Below are positions 36,301 through 46,023 of a stretch of 46,023 nt of DNA, piece after piece. Position numbers and translations under genes: made by a program. Numbering within the stretch: the stretch's first letter is position 1; the number at the start of each line of letters is the position of its first letter. Source of the DNA: Pelagibacterales bacterium SAG-MED15 (GTDB lineage Bacteria; Pseudomonadota; Alphaproteobacteria; Pelagibacterales; Pelagibacteraceae); NCBI GenBank assembly GCA_014654065.1, contig JACWDM010000009.1:1-46023 (forward strand), read 5' to 3'. The notes under the pieces were generated by a model. That model was not told the DNA's origin. It was given only the letters and a program-made list of their open reading frames with translations, and made no database searches.

Positions 36301-36463
36301 AAACATAAATTTATTAGGTTGGATTTTATTCATAATCTCTGCAATTGGTTTTACGATTTCAAGTATTGGAAGTTTTTGGGCAATGTTTGGGAGTTTATTT
36401 TTTTTAGTTGCTTGTCTTATATTTTTAATCCCATTCTTTAGAAAAGAAAAAGATGAAAAATAA
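36290..36463 (+). CDS. Uncharacterised small two-TM membrane protein
   Basis: A 57-residue protein from ATG 36290 (a TTG at 36281 is less likely). Two hydrophobic helices (about 9-28 and 32-50) have a short Gly/Ser/Trp-bearing turn; Lys-rich ends suggest both termini in the cytoplasm. It overlaps blh by 11 bases and ispH by 11, so it is held tightly inside the retinal/isoprenoid run. I do not recognise the family. Real coding is supported by the two overlaps and clean hydrophobic pattern. Confidence 0.72.
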   Translation: MKNKNINLLGWILFIISAIGFTISSIGSFWAMFGSLFFLVACLIFLIPFFRKEKDEK

Positions 36464-37397
36464 AGAAATTAAAATACTGTTAGCTTCACCTAGAGGTTTT
36501 TGTGCTGGTGTTGACCGTGCAATTGAAATTGTAAAAAAAAGTATAACAAAATATGGTACTCCAATTTATGTCAGACATGAAATAGTACATAATAAACATG
36601 TGGTTGAAAGTTTAAAAAAAATTGGAGCTATATTTATAGAAGAATTAAGTGAAATAAAAGATAAAACAAGGCCAGTTATTTTTTCCGCACATGGAGTTCC
36701 AAAAGTGGTTCCTGCTGAGGCTAAGAACTTAAAAATGGATTATATTGATGCTACCTGTCCTTTAGTTTCTAAGGTTCATAGGGAAGCCGAAAACTTAAAT
36801 AAAAGTGGATATCACGTTTTATTAATTGGTCACAAAAATCATCCAGAGGTAGTAGGAACAATGGGGCAAATTCCAGAGGGCACTATTGATCTAATTGAAA
36901 ATATTGCAGATGTTAAAAATTTCAAAAAAAAAGAAAATAAAAAGTTAGCATTTGTCACTCAAACAACTCTATCCGTTGATGATACAAAAGATATAATTAA
37001 TGCACTCAAAGAAAAATTTTCAGATATTAAAGAACCAAAAAAAGAGGATATTTGTTATGCAACAACAAATAGACAAGCAGCAGTTAAAAAAATTGCAAAA
37101 CTTTGCGATATGTTCTTTGTTATAGGTAGCCGAAATTCATCAAATTCTGTGAGATTGGTAGAGGTTGCGAATAATTCTGGCTGTAAAGAAGCAATTTTAA
37201 TTCACTCTGAAAGTAATATACCTATGAAAAAAATTACAAAATGTCAAACCATAGGAATCTCATCTGGTGCATCTGCACCTGAAATTCTAGTAGAAAATTT
37301 TATTAACAAATTAAAAAAACAATTTAAAGTAAATATTGAAGAAGTAGAAATTATAAAAGAAGATATTACTTTTAAGATCCCAGGAAGATTGAACTAA
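36453..37397 (+). CDS. ispH: 4-hydroxy-3-methylbut-2-enyl diphosphate reductase
   Basis: Last enzyme of the MEP pathway; makes IPP and DMAPP using a [4Fe-4S] cluster. It has 314 residues with cluster Cys C17 (PRGFCAGV), C102 (DATCPLV) and C201 (DICYATTNRQ), and active-site elements VHNKHVV and GHKNHPEVVG. It lies directly after the carotenoid cassette that consumes its products. ispH-thrB-rnhA is a common alphaproteobacterial order; overlaps on both sides (TAATG with thrB). Confidence 0.97.
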   Translation: MKNKEIKILLASPRGFCAGVDRAIEIVKKSITKYGTPIYVRHEIVHNKHVVESLKKIGAIFIEELSEIKDKTRPVIFSAHGVPKVVPAEAKNLKMDYIDATCPLVSKVHREAENLNKSGYHVLLIGHKNHPEVVGTMGQIPEGTIDLIENIADVKNFKKKENKKLAFVTQTTLSVDDTKDIINALKEKFSDIKEPKKEDICYATTNRQAAVKKIAKLCDMFFVIGSRNSSNSVRLVEVANNSGCKEAILIHSESNIPMKKITKCQTIGISSGASAPEILVENFINKLKKQFKVNIEEVEIIKEDITFKIPGRLN

Positions 37398-38365
37398 TGG
37401 CAGTTTTTACAAAAGTTAATAATAAGGATATCCTGAATATTGAAAATCAATTTAATTTAGGAAAAATTATAAAGTTTAAAGGTATTAAAAAAGGTATTGA
37501 AAATACTAATTATCTTATAAATATTAGAAACAAAAAATATATTTTAACTATTTTTGAAAAAAGAGTAAATTCTCGCGATCTTCCTTTTTTTATGAACTTA
37601 ATGTCAAGTCTCTCTAAATTTAAGGTAAAATGTCCAAACCCAGTAAAAAGCAAAAAAGGTAAATTTGTATTTAAGATAAGAAACAAAAATGCATGTATTG
37701 TCTCATTTCTTGATGGTAATGATAAGAAGGAACTAAGCTACAATGATTGTTATATGGTTGGAAGAAATATAGCTAAATTGCATATGGCGTCAAAAAAAAT
37801 AAAACTTTACAGGAAAAATTCTTTATCGATTTCATCTTGGCCTAACTTATTATCAAAAATAGGCATAAAAATTAACAAATTATCTAAAAATTTAAAAAAA
37901 CTTATGAAAGATGAATTAAGCGAAATAAAGGAGAAATGGCCTAAAAATCTTCCTAGTGGAATTATACATTCAGATTTATTCGTTGATAATATTATATTTT
38001 ATAAGAAAAAATTTCATGGCTTTATAGACTTTTATTTTTCATGTAATGATTATTTGTCATATGAACTCGCTACGTGTGTAAATGCATTATGTTTTAAAAA
38101 AAGAAATAATAAATATATTTTAGATAAAAAAAAATCCTCAAATCTTCTTAAAGGTTACGAAGGTATTAGAAAATTAACGAATTCAGAAAAAAAAAATTTT
38201 AATACTATGTGTAAAGGTTCAGCTCTAAGATATCTTCTAACTAGGGCTTATGATTATTTAAATACTCCAAAAAATGCAATTATTAAGATTAAAGACCCAA
38301 AAGAATATATTCAAAAATTAAATTTTCATCGTCAAATAAATTCTTATAAAAATTATATAAAGTAA
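37397..38365 (+). CDS. thrB: Homoserine kinase, aminoglycoside phosphotransferase-like type
   Basis: A 322-residue kinase of the APH/choline-kinase fold that acts as homoserine kinase in alphaproteobacteria and Pseudomonas. The Brenner-type catalytic motif is HSDLFVDNIIF with the following FIDFYFSCND carrying the metal Asp. It stands between ispH and rnhA in the common alphaproteobacterial order. thrC, the next pathway gene, is at 38.8-40.2 kb on the other strand. Confidence 0.9.
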   Translation: MAVFTKVNNKDILNIENQFNLGKIIKFKGIKKGIENTNYLINIRNKKYILTIFEKRVNSRDLPFFMNLMSSLSKFKVKCPNPVKSKKGKFVFKIRNKNACIVSFLDGNDKKELSYNDCYMVGRNIAKLHMASKKIKLYRKNSLSISSWPNLLSKIGIKINKLSKNLKKLMKDELSEIKEKWPKNLPSGIIHSDLFVDNIIFYKKKFHGFIDFYFSCNDYLSYELATCVNALCFKKRNNKYILDKKKSSNLLKGYEGIRKLTNSEKKNFNTMCKGSALRYLLTRAYDYLNTPKNAIIKIKDPKEYIQKLNFHRQINSYKNYIK

Positions 38366-38787
38366 TGATTAAAATATACACTGATGGTTCATGCTTAGGT
38401 AACCCGGGAAATGGCGGATGGGCAGCAATAATTATCATTGATGGTAAAAAAAATCATATAAAAGGAAGTAAAAAAAACACTACGAATAATCAGATGGAAT
38501 TGCTTGCCCCTATTAACGCCCTTAAAAAAATTCCCAAAGGTAGTAAAGCTCAGATTTTTACTGACTCAAAATATGTAAAGTCAGGTATTACTGAGTGGAT
38601 ACATAATTGGAAAAAAAATGGATGGAAAACTGCTAGTAAGCAAAGTGTTAAAAATAAAGAATTGTGGATAGAATTAGATACGCTTTCTAATGACTTTAAT
38701 GTTGAATGGAACTGGGTAAAAGCGCATTCAATTGATAAATTAAACAACGAAGTTGATTTAATTGCTAGAGAAGCTGCCAATCTATAA
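38365..38787 (+). CDS. rnhA: Ribonuclease HI
   Basis: Degrades RNA in RNA:DNA hybrids. The 140-residue protein has the metal ligands D7 (YTDGSCLGNPG), E45 (NNQMELLAP), D67 (FTDSKYV) and D131 (EVDLIAREAA), and the basic handle region WKKNGWKTASKQSVKNKELW. Start overlaps the thrB stop (TAATG). Last gene of the crtI-rnhA run; both RNase H types are thus in this window. Confidence 0.97.
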   Translation: MIKIYTDGSCLGNPGNGGWAAIIIIDGKKNHIKGSKKNTTNNQMELLAPINALKKIPKGSKAQIFTDSKYVKSGITEWIHNWKKNGWKTASKQSVKNKELWIELDTLSNDFNVEWNWVKAHSIDKLNNEVDLIAREAANL

Positions 38788-38790
38788 GTT

Positions 38791-38817
38791 AATTTAAATT
38801 CCGGTAAAATTTAAATT
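38791..38817. terminator. Likely bidirectional terminator between rnhA and thrC
   Basis: Perfect 10-base inverted repeat AATTTAAATT (38791-38800 and 38808-38817) around the 7-base loop CCGGTAA, followed by T-rich sequence on the plus strand. It sits at the meeting point of the rnhA and thrC 3' ends, the only convergent pair in the window with space between the stops. The stem is all A/T, so it is weak as an intrinsic terminator. The thrC stop lies inside the right arm. Confidence 0.6.
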
Positions 38818-40178
38818 TTACTTTTAATGAAGTTTTTTACATCATCTGTATTGTTTTTTAATATTTGAAAATTCTCGTTTTTATCAAGCACATGCTGAAG
38901 TTCATTGGGTAATTTTTCACGTTTATTTATTGCACTATTTGTAGACTCTGGAAATTTACTTGGATGAGCTGTAGATAAAACAACACAATCATTAAATGAT
39001 AATTTATTAGCAGCCCCTACTCCTACTGCAGTATGTGGATCTAATACAATATTATTTATTTCGTAATTTTTTTTAATAATTTCTAAAGTTTCTTGTTCAT
39101 TACAACTTTCAGATAAAAAATCTTTTTGTATGATATCTAAATTGTTCTTTTCAATTTGATACGAATTTTGCTTAACTTTTTTCATAATTTCTGCTGTCTT
39201 TTCAGAGTTGGAATTATTAATATAATAAATTAATCTTTCAAAATTACTTGCTAATTGAATATCCATACTTGGTGATAGTGTTTCTTTTACTTTTTTTGAA
39301 ATATAGTCTCCATTTGAAATAGCTCTATGCAAAATATCATTTTCATTTGTAGCAACAATTAGTTTATCAATCGGCAAACCCATTTTCTTTGCAAGATATC
39401 CGGCAAAAACATCACCAAAATTTCCAGTTGGCACCGAAAATGAAATACTTTTTTTGTTTAATTTAAAATATGTGTAAAAATAATATACTGTTTGAGCAAT
39501 AATTCTTGCCCAGTTGATCGAATTTACTCCTGACATATTTATGGACCTAGAAAACTCCAAGTCAGAAAACATACTTTTAACAATGTTCTGACAATCATCA
39601 AAGTTACCTTCAACAGCAATATTGAAAACGTTTTTTTCTTCGACTGTTGTCATTATCTTTCTTTGTACAGAAGAAATTCTGTTATTTGGATGTAAAACAA
39701 AAATATTTAAATTTGATTTTCCTTGAATTGCATTTATTGCTGCCGCACCTGTATCGCCCGAAGTTGCAACAACTATATTAATTTTTTTATCATTTTTACT
39801 TAAATAATATTCATATAAATTTCCAATAAATTGCATTGCTACATCTTTGAAAGCTAATGTAGGACCGTGAAATAATTCTAATAATTTCAATTCTCCAATA
39901 TTTGAAATTTTTACAACCTCGTTTTCTCTAAATTTTAAATATGATTTTTTAATCAAGTAAGAAAGCTCTTTTTTGGAGATAAAATCGGATGAAAATTGAT
40001 TAATTATCTCAGTAGAGATTTCATTATAATTTAAGTTCTTAAGTTTTGATAATTCTTGGGAGTTGTATTTTTTTAATGATTTTGGAACATAAAGACCTCC
40101 ATCATCAGCTAAGCCTTTTATAAAAACCTCCTCAAAACTGAATTCTTTAGAGTTATCTCTTGTACTTACGTAAATCAT
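38811..40178 (-). CDS. thrC: Threonine synthase
   Basis: PLP enzyme of 455 residues converting O-phosphohomoserine to threonine. The PLP Lys is K111 in PTLAFKDVAMQFIGN, and the N-terminal YVSTRDN and GLADDGGLYVP mark the ThrC family; ATSGDTGAAA forms the phosphate loop. It overlaps surf1 by 1 base and ends the cox operon, an arrangement shared with other alphaproteobacteria. Confidence 0.97.
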   Translation of the reverse strand: MIYVSTRDNSKEFSFEEVFIKGLADDGGLYVPKSLKKYNSQELSKLKNLNYNEISTEIINQFSSDFISKKELSYLIKKSYLKFRENEVVKISNIGELKLLELFHGPTLAFKDVAMQFIGNLYEYYLSKNDKKINIVVATSGDTGAAAINAIQGKSNLNIFVLHPNNRISSVQRKIMTTVEEKNVFNIAVEGNFDDCQNIVKSMFSDLEFSRSINMSGVNSINWARIIAQTVYYFYTYFKLNKKSISFSVPTGNFGDVFAGYLAKKMGLPIDKLIVATNENDILHRAISNGDYISKKVKETLSPSMDIQLASNFERLIYYINNSNSEKTAEIMKKVKQNSYQIEKNNLDIIQKDFLSESCNEQETLEIIKKNYEINNIVLDPHTAVGVGAANKLSFNDCVVLSTAHPSKFPESTNSAINKREKLPNELQHVLDKNENFQILKNNTDDVKNFIKSKI

Positions 40179-40828
40179 TAGTAATTTTTTTTTCTAAAAT
40201 ATAAGTATATTAAAAAAATTGAAATCGCTAATGAAAACCATGTAAGTGAGTATTTTAAATGGTTATTTGAAATATTTGCACCAATTTTTTTTGCTTTTGG
40301 AAACGAAGATCTATCATGAGTTTCATAAATAATATAATTGGAAAATTTTTTACCAGTAAATTTTAAAAGATCTTCATCTTTTAAAGTAAACCAATAATTT
40401 TTCGAAATATCATTTTCAGGTTTAAAATAATTTTTATTTGACTTCTTTCTTAAAATTCCTGTTAAATTGGGATTTGATATATTAAAATTTTTATTTTTAA
40501 AATTTTTAGGTATCCATCCTCTATTTAAAAGAAAATTTTTATTTCCTATAACTATTGTATTAATTATATCAAAGCCTGGTTTTCCATTTTCGTTCAAACT
40601 ATATAAATATATCAACCTTGAATTATTTAAACTTACTCTAAAATTTACTTTTTTAAAATTTTTTGGATTTTCACCTGAAAAATTCACAGGCTCTGAATTT
40701 ATACTATTTTCAATTTCTGATATTAATTCCAATTTCCAATTAAGTCTTACCAATTGCCAGCTACCTAATGAAATGAATACCAATATAAAAAAATAAACGA
40801 ATACAGAAAAAAAAAATTTATGCCTCAA
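40178..40828 (-). CDS. SURF1-family cytochrome oxidase assembly protein
   Basis: A 216-residue protein with TM helices at both ends (about 6-24 and 194-212) and a periplasmic domain between. SURF1 signatures are GSWQLVRLNWKLELI (22-36) and LLNRGWIPK. In alphaproteobacteria SURF1 brings heme a to the oxidase. Located between coxC (8 bases before) and thrC, the usual place. Confidence 0.93.
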   Translation of the reverse strand: MRHKFFFSVFVYFFILVFISLGSWQLVRLNWKLELISEIENSINSEPVNFSGENPKNFKKVNFRVSLNNSRLIYLYSLNENGKPGFDIINTIVIGNKNFLLNRGWIPKNFKNKNFNISNPNLTGILRKKSNKNYFKPENDISKNYWFTLKDEDLLKFTGKKFSNYIIYETHDRSSFPKAKKIGANISNNHLKYSLTWFSLAISIFLIYLYFRKKNY

Positions 40829-40836
40829 AGGATTTA

Positions 40837-41628
40837 TTAACTACCCCAAATATAAATAGCAGCAAACAAAAATAACCAAACTACATCAACAAAATGCCAA
40901 TACCATGCCGCTGCTTCAAAACCAAAATGGTGATCTTTATTAAAATGACCCAGTTTTCCTCTCCATAAACAAACTGCCAAGAAAATAGTACCTATAAGAA
41001 CATGAAATCCATGAAATCCTGTTGCCATGTAGAAGGTAGCTCCATAAATATGTCCTGAGAAACTAAAAGTCGCATGATGATATTCATAAATCTGCAAAGC
41101 TGTAAAACAAGCACCTAGAAATACTGTCAAACTTAAACCTTGAATAAAACCTTTTCTGTCATCCTCAAGTAATGAATGGTGTGCCCAAGTGACAGTTGTT
41201 CCCGATAGAAGTAAAACTAAAGTATTAATTAAAGGTATGTCCCAAGGATCAAAAGTTTCTATATCTTTTGGTGGCCACACATTACCAACAAATTCTGAGG
41301 GAAATAAACTTGCATCAAAATATGCCCAAAACCATGCAACAAAAAACATTACCTCTGATGCAATAAATAAAGTCATTCCGTATCTATGGTGTATTTGAAC
41401 AACTGGGGTATGATGGCCTTGATGTTCTGCTTCTATAACTACATCTCTAAACCACATAAAGGCTCCGTAAATTAGTAAAACAAAACCCAAAATCATTGCC
41501 CACATAACTTCACTATGAAAATAATAAACTGTTCCTATCGCTGTCACTAACGTTGCAAATGAAGTATAAATTGGCCAAGGGCTTGGATCTACTAAATGAT
41601 AATCGTGTTTTTGTTCTCCCGCAGACAT
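40837..41628 (-). CDS. ctaE: Cytochrome c oxidase subunit III
   Basis: A 263-residue protein with seven hydrophobic helices. It ends with the typical EAAAWYWHFVDVVWLFLFAAIYIWG, and has HHRYGMTLFIASEVMFFVAWFWAYFDASL and GFHGFHVLIGTIFL. Subunit III stabilises the aa3 oxidase and its proton uptake. It follows ctaG by 1 base. The short N-terminus is the usual alphaproteobacterial length. Confidence 0.97.
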   Translation of the reverse strand: MSAGEQKHDYHLVDPSPWPIYTSFATLVTAIGTVYYFHSEVMWAMILGFVLLIYGAFMWFRDVVIEAEHQGHHTPVVQIHHRYGMTLFIASEVMFFVAWFWAYFDASLFPSEFVGNVWPPKDIETFDPWDIPLINTLVLLLSGTTVTWAHHSLLEDDRKGFIQGLSLTVFLGACFTALQIYEYHHATFSFSGHIYGATFYMATGFHGFHVLIGTIFLAVCLWRGKLGHFNKDHHFGFEAAAWYWHFVDVVWLFLFAAIYIWGS

Positions 41629-41629
41629 C

Positions 41630-42175
41630 TTAATTTAAATTCTTTGATTGTTTATAATAATCAGATGAGAAAAAAGTATATGACATAGTAACATCTTCTA
41701 TATTTGCGGTTTTTGGGTCATTTACAAGCTCTGGATCTAAATAAAAAACTAGTTTGTAAACTGCCTTTTCTCCTGGATTTAGTACCTGTTTTTCAAAACA
41801 AAAACAACCTAACTTATTAAAATATTGCCCAAAAGAAGACGGCGAAACATTGTAGCTAGCAACCCCAGCTGAAGGTTCGTTCCCGATATTTTCTACTTCG
41901 AAGTCTATATTGTATACCTTGCCAGGTTTAACATCTAACAAGTTTTTTTTAGCTTTAAAATCCCATGCCAAGTTACCATTTACATTTGTATCAAGTCGGA
42001 CACTTATGATTTCATCTAAAACAATTTTAGGAGGCTTTTTCGAAACCTGTGTTGTGCCTCCAAATCCTGTAACTCGACAAAATAAGTCATATAATGGAAC
42101 CGCAGCAAATGATAGTCCCAACATAAATACAAAGATTCCTGAGAGTATTAAAGGGGTTAGAGTATTTTTTTTCAT
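41630..42175 (-). CDS. ctaG: Cytochrome c oxidase copper chaperone CtaG/Cox11
   Basis: Delivers copper to the CuB site of subunit I. The 181-residue protein has an N-terminal TM anchor (about 9-27), the conserved Cys in LFCRVTGFGGTTQ (C33) and the copper-binding CFCF (C124, C126) in KLGCFCFEKQVLNPGE. The soluble domain is periplasmic. It begins 3 bases after the 40-residue membrane protein gene and lies 1 base before ctaE. Confidence 0.96.
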   Translation of the reverse strand: MKKNTLTPLILSGIFVFMLGLSFAAVPLYDLFCRVTGFGGTTQVSKKPPKIVLDEIISVRLDTNVNGNLAWDFKAKKNLLDVKPGKVYNIDFEVENIGNEPSAGVASYNVSPSSFGQYFNKLGCFCFEKQVLNPGEKAVYKLVFYLDPELVNDPKTANIEDVTMSYTFFSSDYYKQSKNLN

Positions 42176-42178
42176 TGT

Positions 42179-42301
42179 CTATATAGGTCTATCAAAAACC
42201 CCTATGTTATAAAGACTAAAAATAAAAAGAAAAACAATGAATATTAATAAACCAACTGCAGTCCATACATTTTTTCGTTTAAGTTTTTTGTCAGGTATCA
42301 T
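42179..42301 (-). CDS. 40-residue single-TM protein of the cox operon (CoxF-like)
   Basis: An open frame on the minus strand from ATG at 42301-42299 to TAG at 42181-42179, giving 40 residues: a basic N-terminus (PDKKLKRKNVW), one TM helix (about 13-30) and a short tail NIGVFDRPI. Its ATG shares a base with the ctaB stop (TAATG), and its stop is 3 bases before the ctaG ATG, so the spacing is that of a real gene. Tiny membrane proteins (CoxF) occur at this place, between ctaB and ctaG, in other alphaproteobacteria. Family membership is by position and topology only. Confidence 0.75.
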   Translation of the reverse strand: MIPDKKLKRKNVWTAVGLLIFIVFLFIFSLYNIGVFDRPI

Positions 42302-43212
42302 TAAATAATCTTGTCAAATAAAAATAATACAAATAATAAAAATAAATACAAAATTGAATAACTAAAAACTTGTCTTGCAATTTTAATGTCAAATTTGTCT
42401 TTTTTAAATTTATAAAGGCTCAAACAAATATAATTATAATAAAGCGTAAGAGCTAAAGCAGGAACTAAATAAGTTAATCCAGCAAAACCAACAATATAAG
42501 GTGAGATAATAATAGGAAGCATTAACAGAGAATAAACTAAAATATTTTTTTTAGTATTTTCTATACCATCTGTAATAGGAAGCATTGGTATTTTTGCTTT
42601 TTTATAATCATTTGCTTTATAAAGACTTAGTGCCCAAAAATGTGAAGGGGTCCAAATAAAAATTATTAAAAAAAGTATTAATGGTTCTAGTGATAAAGAA
42701 TTAGTAGCAATAGTCCATCCTATTACTGGAGGTAAGGCCCCTGAGGCTCCACCAATAACAATATTCTGAGAAGTCTTTCTTTTCAACCAAACTGTGTAAA
42801 CAAATACATAAAAGAAAATAGTAAAAAATAATAAAAAAGCAGAAAGAAAATTTGTAAATAAATAAAGACTTGTTACTGATGTAATTGATAACAAAATACC
42901 AAAAACTAAAGCTTGATTTCTATTTATTTTTCCTCTTGGTATAGGTCTTAAGCAAGTTCTGGACATGAGCTTATCTAAATCTGCTTCGTACCACATATTT
43001 AAAGTTCCAGCAGCTCCTGCCCCCATTGCAACAAACAAAATACCTAACATTGCTTCTTTTAAAGGAATAGTAACTGGTGATATTAACAAACCTACTGCAC
43101 AAGTAAATATAACTAAAGACATCACTCTTGGTTTCATTAATTTTAAAAGCTCAGAAACTATCTTAATATCTATAGACTGATTTTTTTTAATTCTGATATT
43201 TGTGGTCGACAT
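42301..43212 (-). CDS. ctaB: Protoheme IX farnesyltransferase (heme O synthase)
   Basis: UbiA-family prenyltransferase of 303 residues that attaches farnesyl to heme B, making heme O, the precursor of heme A in the aa3 oxidase. The Asp-rich motif region is NMWYEADLDKLMSRTCLRP (73-91), followed by PIPRG. It has about nine TM helices. It starts 27 bases after ctaD, and its stop overlaps the start of the 40-residue gene. Its farnesyl substrate again comes from the MEP pathway. Confidence 0.96.
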   Translation of the reverse strand: MSTTNIRIKKNQSIDIKIVSELLKLMKPRVMSLVIFTCAVGLLISPVTIPLKEAMLGILFVAMGAGAAGTLNMWYEADLDKLMSRTCLRPIPRGKINRNQALVFGILLSITSVTSLYLFTNFLSAFLLFFTIFFYVFVYTVWLKRKTSQNIVIGGASGALPPVIGWTIATNSLSLEPLILFLIIFIWTPSHFWALSLYKANDYKKAKIPMLPITDGIENTKKNILVYSLLMLPIIISPYIVGFAGLTYLVPALALTLYYNYICLSLYKFKKDKFDIKIARQVFSYSILYLFLLFVLFLFDKII

Positions 43213-43239
43213 TTTTAATTTATATATTCTAATAAAAAT

Positions 43240-45689
<2,450 letters not shown>

Positions 45690-45749
45690 CTTTGAGATCT
45701 ATATAAAGACAATTAAATAAAATTACACCAATGTTTTCGCGACAATTTA
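45690..45749. promoter_or_regulatory. Upstream region of the cox operon
   Basis: These 60 bases lie between the start of ctaC and the 3' end of rsmE, both on the minus strand. A TATATAGA-like stretch on the minus strand, about 8-18 bases before the ctaC ATG, may be a -10 box, which would make a short leader. I see no clear -35 box, terminator hairpin or operator. Confidence 0.25.
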
Positions 45750-46023
45750 TCAATTTATAATAAAATTAATAACGGATAACGCCGAAATTACAGCTGTTTC
45801 TGAGCGTAATATATTATCATTTAGTTTCAATGATCTTATGTCTTTGAATTTTAAGATTTCTAATCTTTCCGACTCAGAAAAATCTCCCTCAGGTCCAACT
45901 ATTACACAAATTGGATTTTTATTTACACTATCAAAGCTAATATTTTTTTGCTGTGAATTTAGGTCGGTAAAAACTAAATCAATTTTATTTTCAAAATTCT
46001 TTAAAAAATTCTTTAAAGTAAAA
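45750..46023 (-). CDS. rsmE: 16S rRNA (uracil-1498-N3)-methyltransferase, 3' part
   Basis: The open frame runs off the right edge, so the N-terminal part is missing; the stop is TGA at 45752-45750. The last 90 residues or so have SPOUT motifs of RsmE: CVIVGPEGDFSESE (the usual form has GGF; here GDF), then LKLNDNILRSETAVISALSVIN at the C-terminus, which forms the knot. It methylates U1498 of 16S rRNA. It runs in the same direction as the cox operon, ending 60 bases before ctaC. Confidence 0.9.
   Translation of the reverse strand, partial: FTLKNFLKNFENKIDLVFTDLNSQQKNISFDSVNKNPICVIVGPEGDFSESERLEILKFKDIRSLKLNDNILRSETAVISALSVINFIIN

Noticed and set aside
40467..40796. A 109-residue plus-strand frame within surf1
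   Set aside because: Antisense to the SURF1 gene, whose signatures are clear on the minus strand; Phe/Lys-rich content reflects A/T bias.

Overview
This window reads as a streamlined, very AT-rich alphaproteobacterial chromosome, almost certainly SAR11 (Pelagibacterales). Four things point there: coding density with almost no intergenic space and many start/stop overlaps; Lys/Asn/Ile-rich proteins; alphaproteobacterial gene orders (lgt-methyltransferase-pgeF; mutY/dciA-dsbA-smc; atpI-B-E-F'-F; ctaC-D-B-G-E-surf1-thrC; a CcrM-type methylase); and a retinal-making cassette (crtI-crtB-crtY-blh). I see no IS elements, prophage, CRISPR array or rRNA. No stretch longer than about 110 bases lacks a protein-coding gene.

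Layout. 1-4.5 kb: pteridine reductase-like SDR, folB, uvrC and pgsA (+), meeting ilvE (-). 4.5-7 kb: MarR-type (PetP-like) regulator, OmpR/PetR-like response regulator and EnvZ-like kinase, then a UbiK/BMFP small protein (-). 7.2-13.1 kb: lgt, a MidA/NDUFAF7-like methyltransferase, pgeF, prs, rplY, pth, ychF (+). 13.1-15.7 kb: cytochrome bc1 operon petABC (-). 15.7-17.5 kb: trmL, hemF, greA (+). 17.5-21.4 kb: TPR protein, ispE, tRNA-Gln(TTG), cca (-). 21.4-23.9 kb: family-4-like uracil-DNA glycosylase, rnhB and ccrM (+). 23.8-26 kb: FAD monooxygenase and mutY (-). 26-29.6 kb: dciA, DsbA-like thioredoxin-fold protein and an unusually short smc (+). 29.6-32 kb: F0 part of ATP synthase (+). 32-38.8 kb: an eight-gene overlapping run, crtI-crtB-crtY-blh-small membrane protein-ispH-thrB-rnhA (+). 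38.8-45.7 kb: cytochrome aa3 oxidase operon ctaC-ctaD-ctaB-orf40-ctaG-ctaE-surf1-thrC (-), with a 40-residue membrane protein hidden between ctaB and ctaG. The right edge cuts the 3' part of rsmE (-).

How the genes fit together. Much of the window is aerobic energy conversion: bc1 complex, aa3 oxidase with its copper and heme-O assembly factors, the F0 motor, heme synthesis (hemF), and retinal synthesis for a rhodopsin that is not in the window. The MarR/OmpR/EnvZ group resembles the PetP/PetR system known to control bc1 genes in Rhodobacter, which suggests but does not prove a local regulator of the pet operon. The rest is replication, repair and chromosome upkeep (uvrC, udg, mutY, rnhA/B, ccrM, dciA, smc), translation (pth, ychF, rplY, cca, trmL) and envelope genes (lgt, pgsA, pgeF).

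The points most worth checking are: an SMC of only 857 residues with no recognisable hinge; paired GANTC sites placed symmetrically in a good-looking ccrM promoter; a tRNA-Gln whose CCA end lies three bases before the cca start codon; mutY and dciA starting back-to-back with zero spacing; and two uncharacterised small membrane proteins, one in the cox operon and one in the retinal operon.
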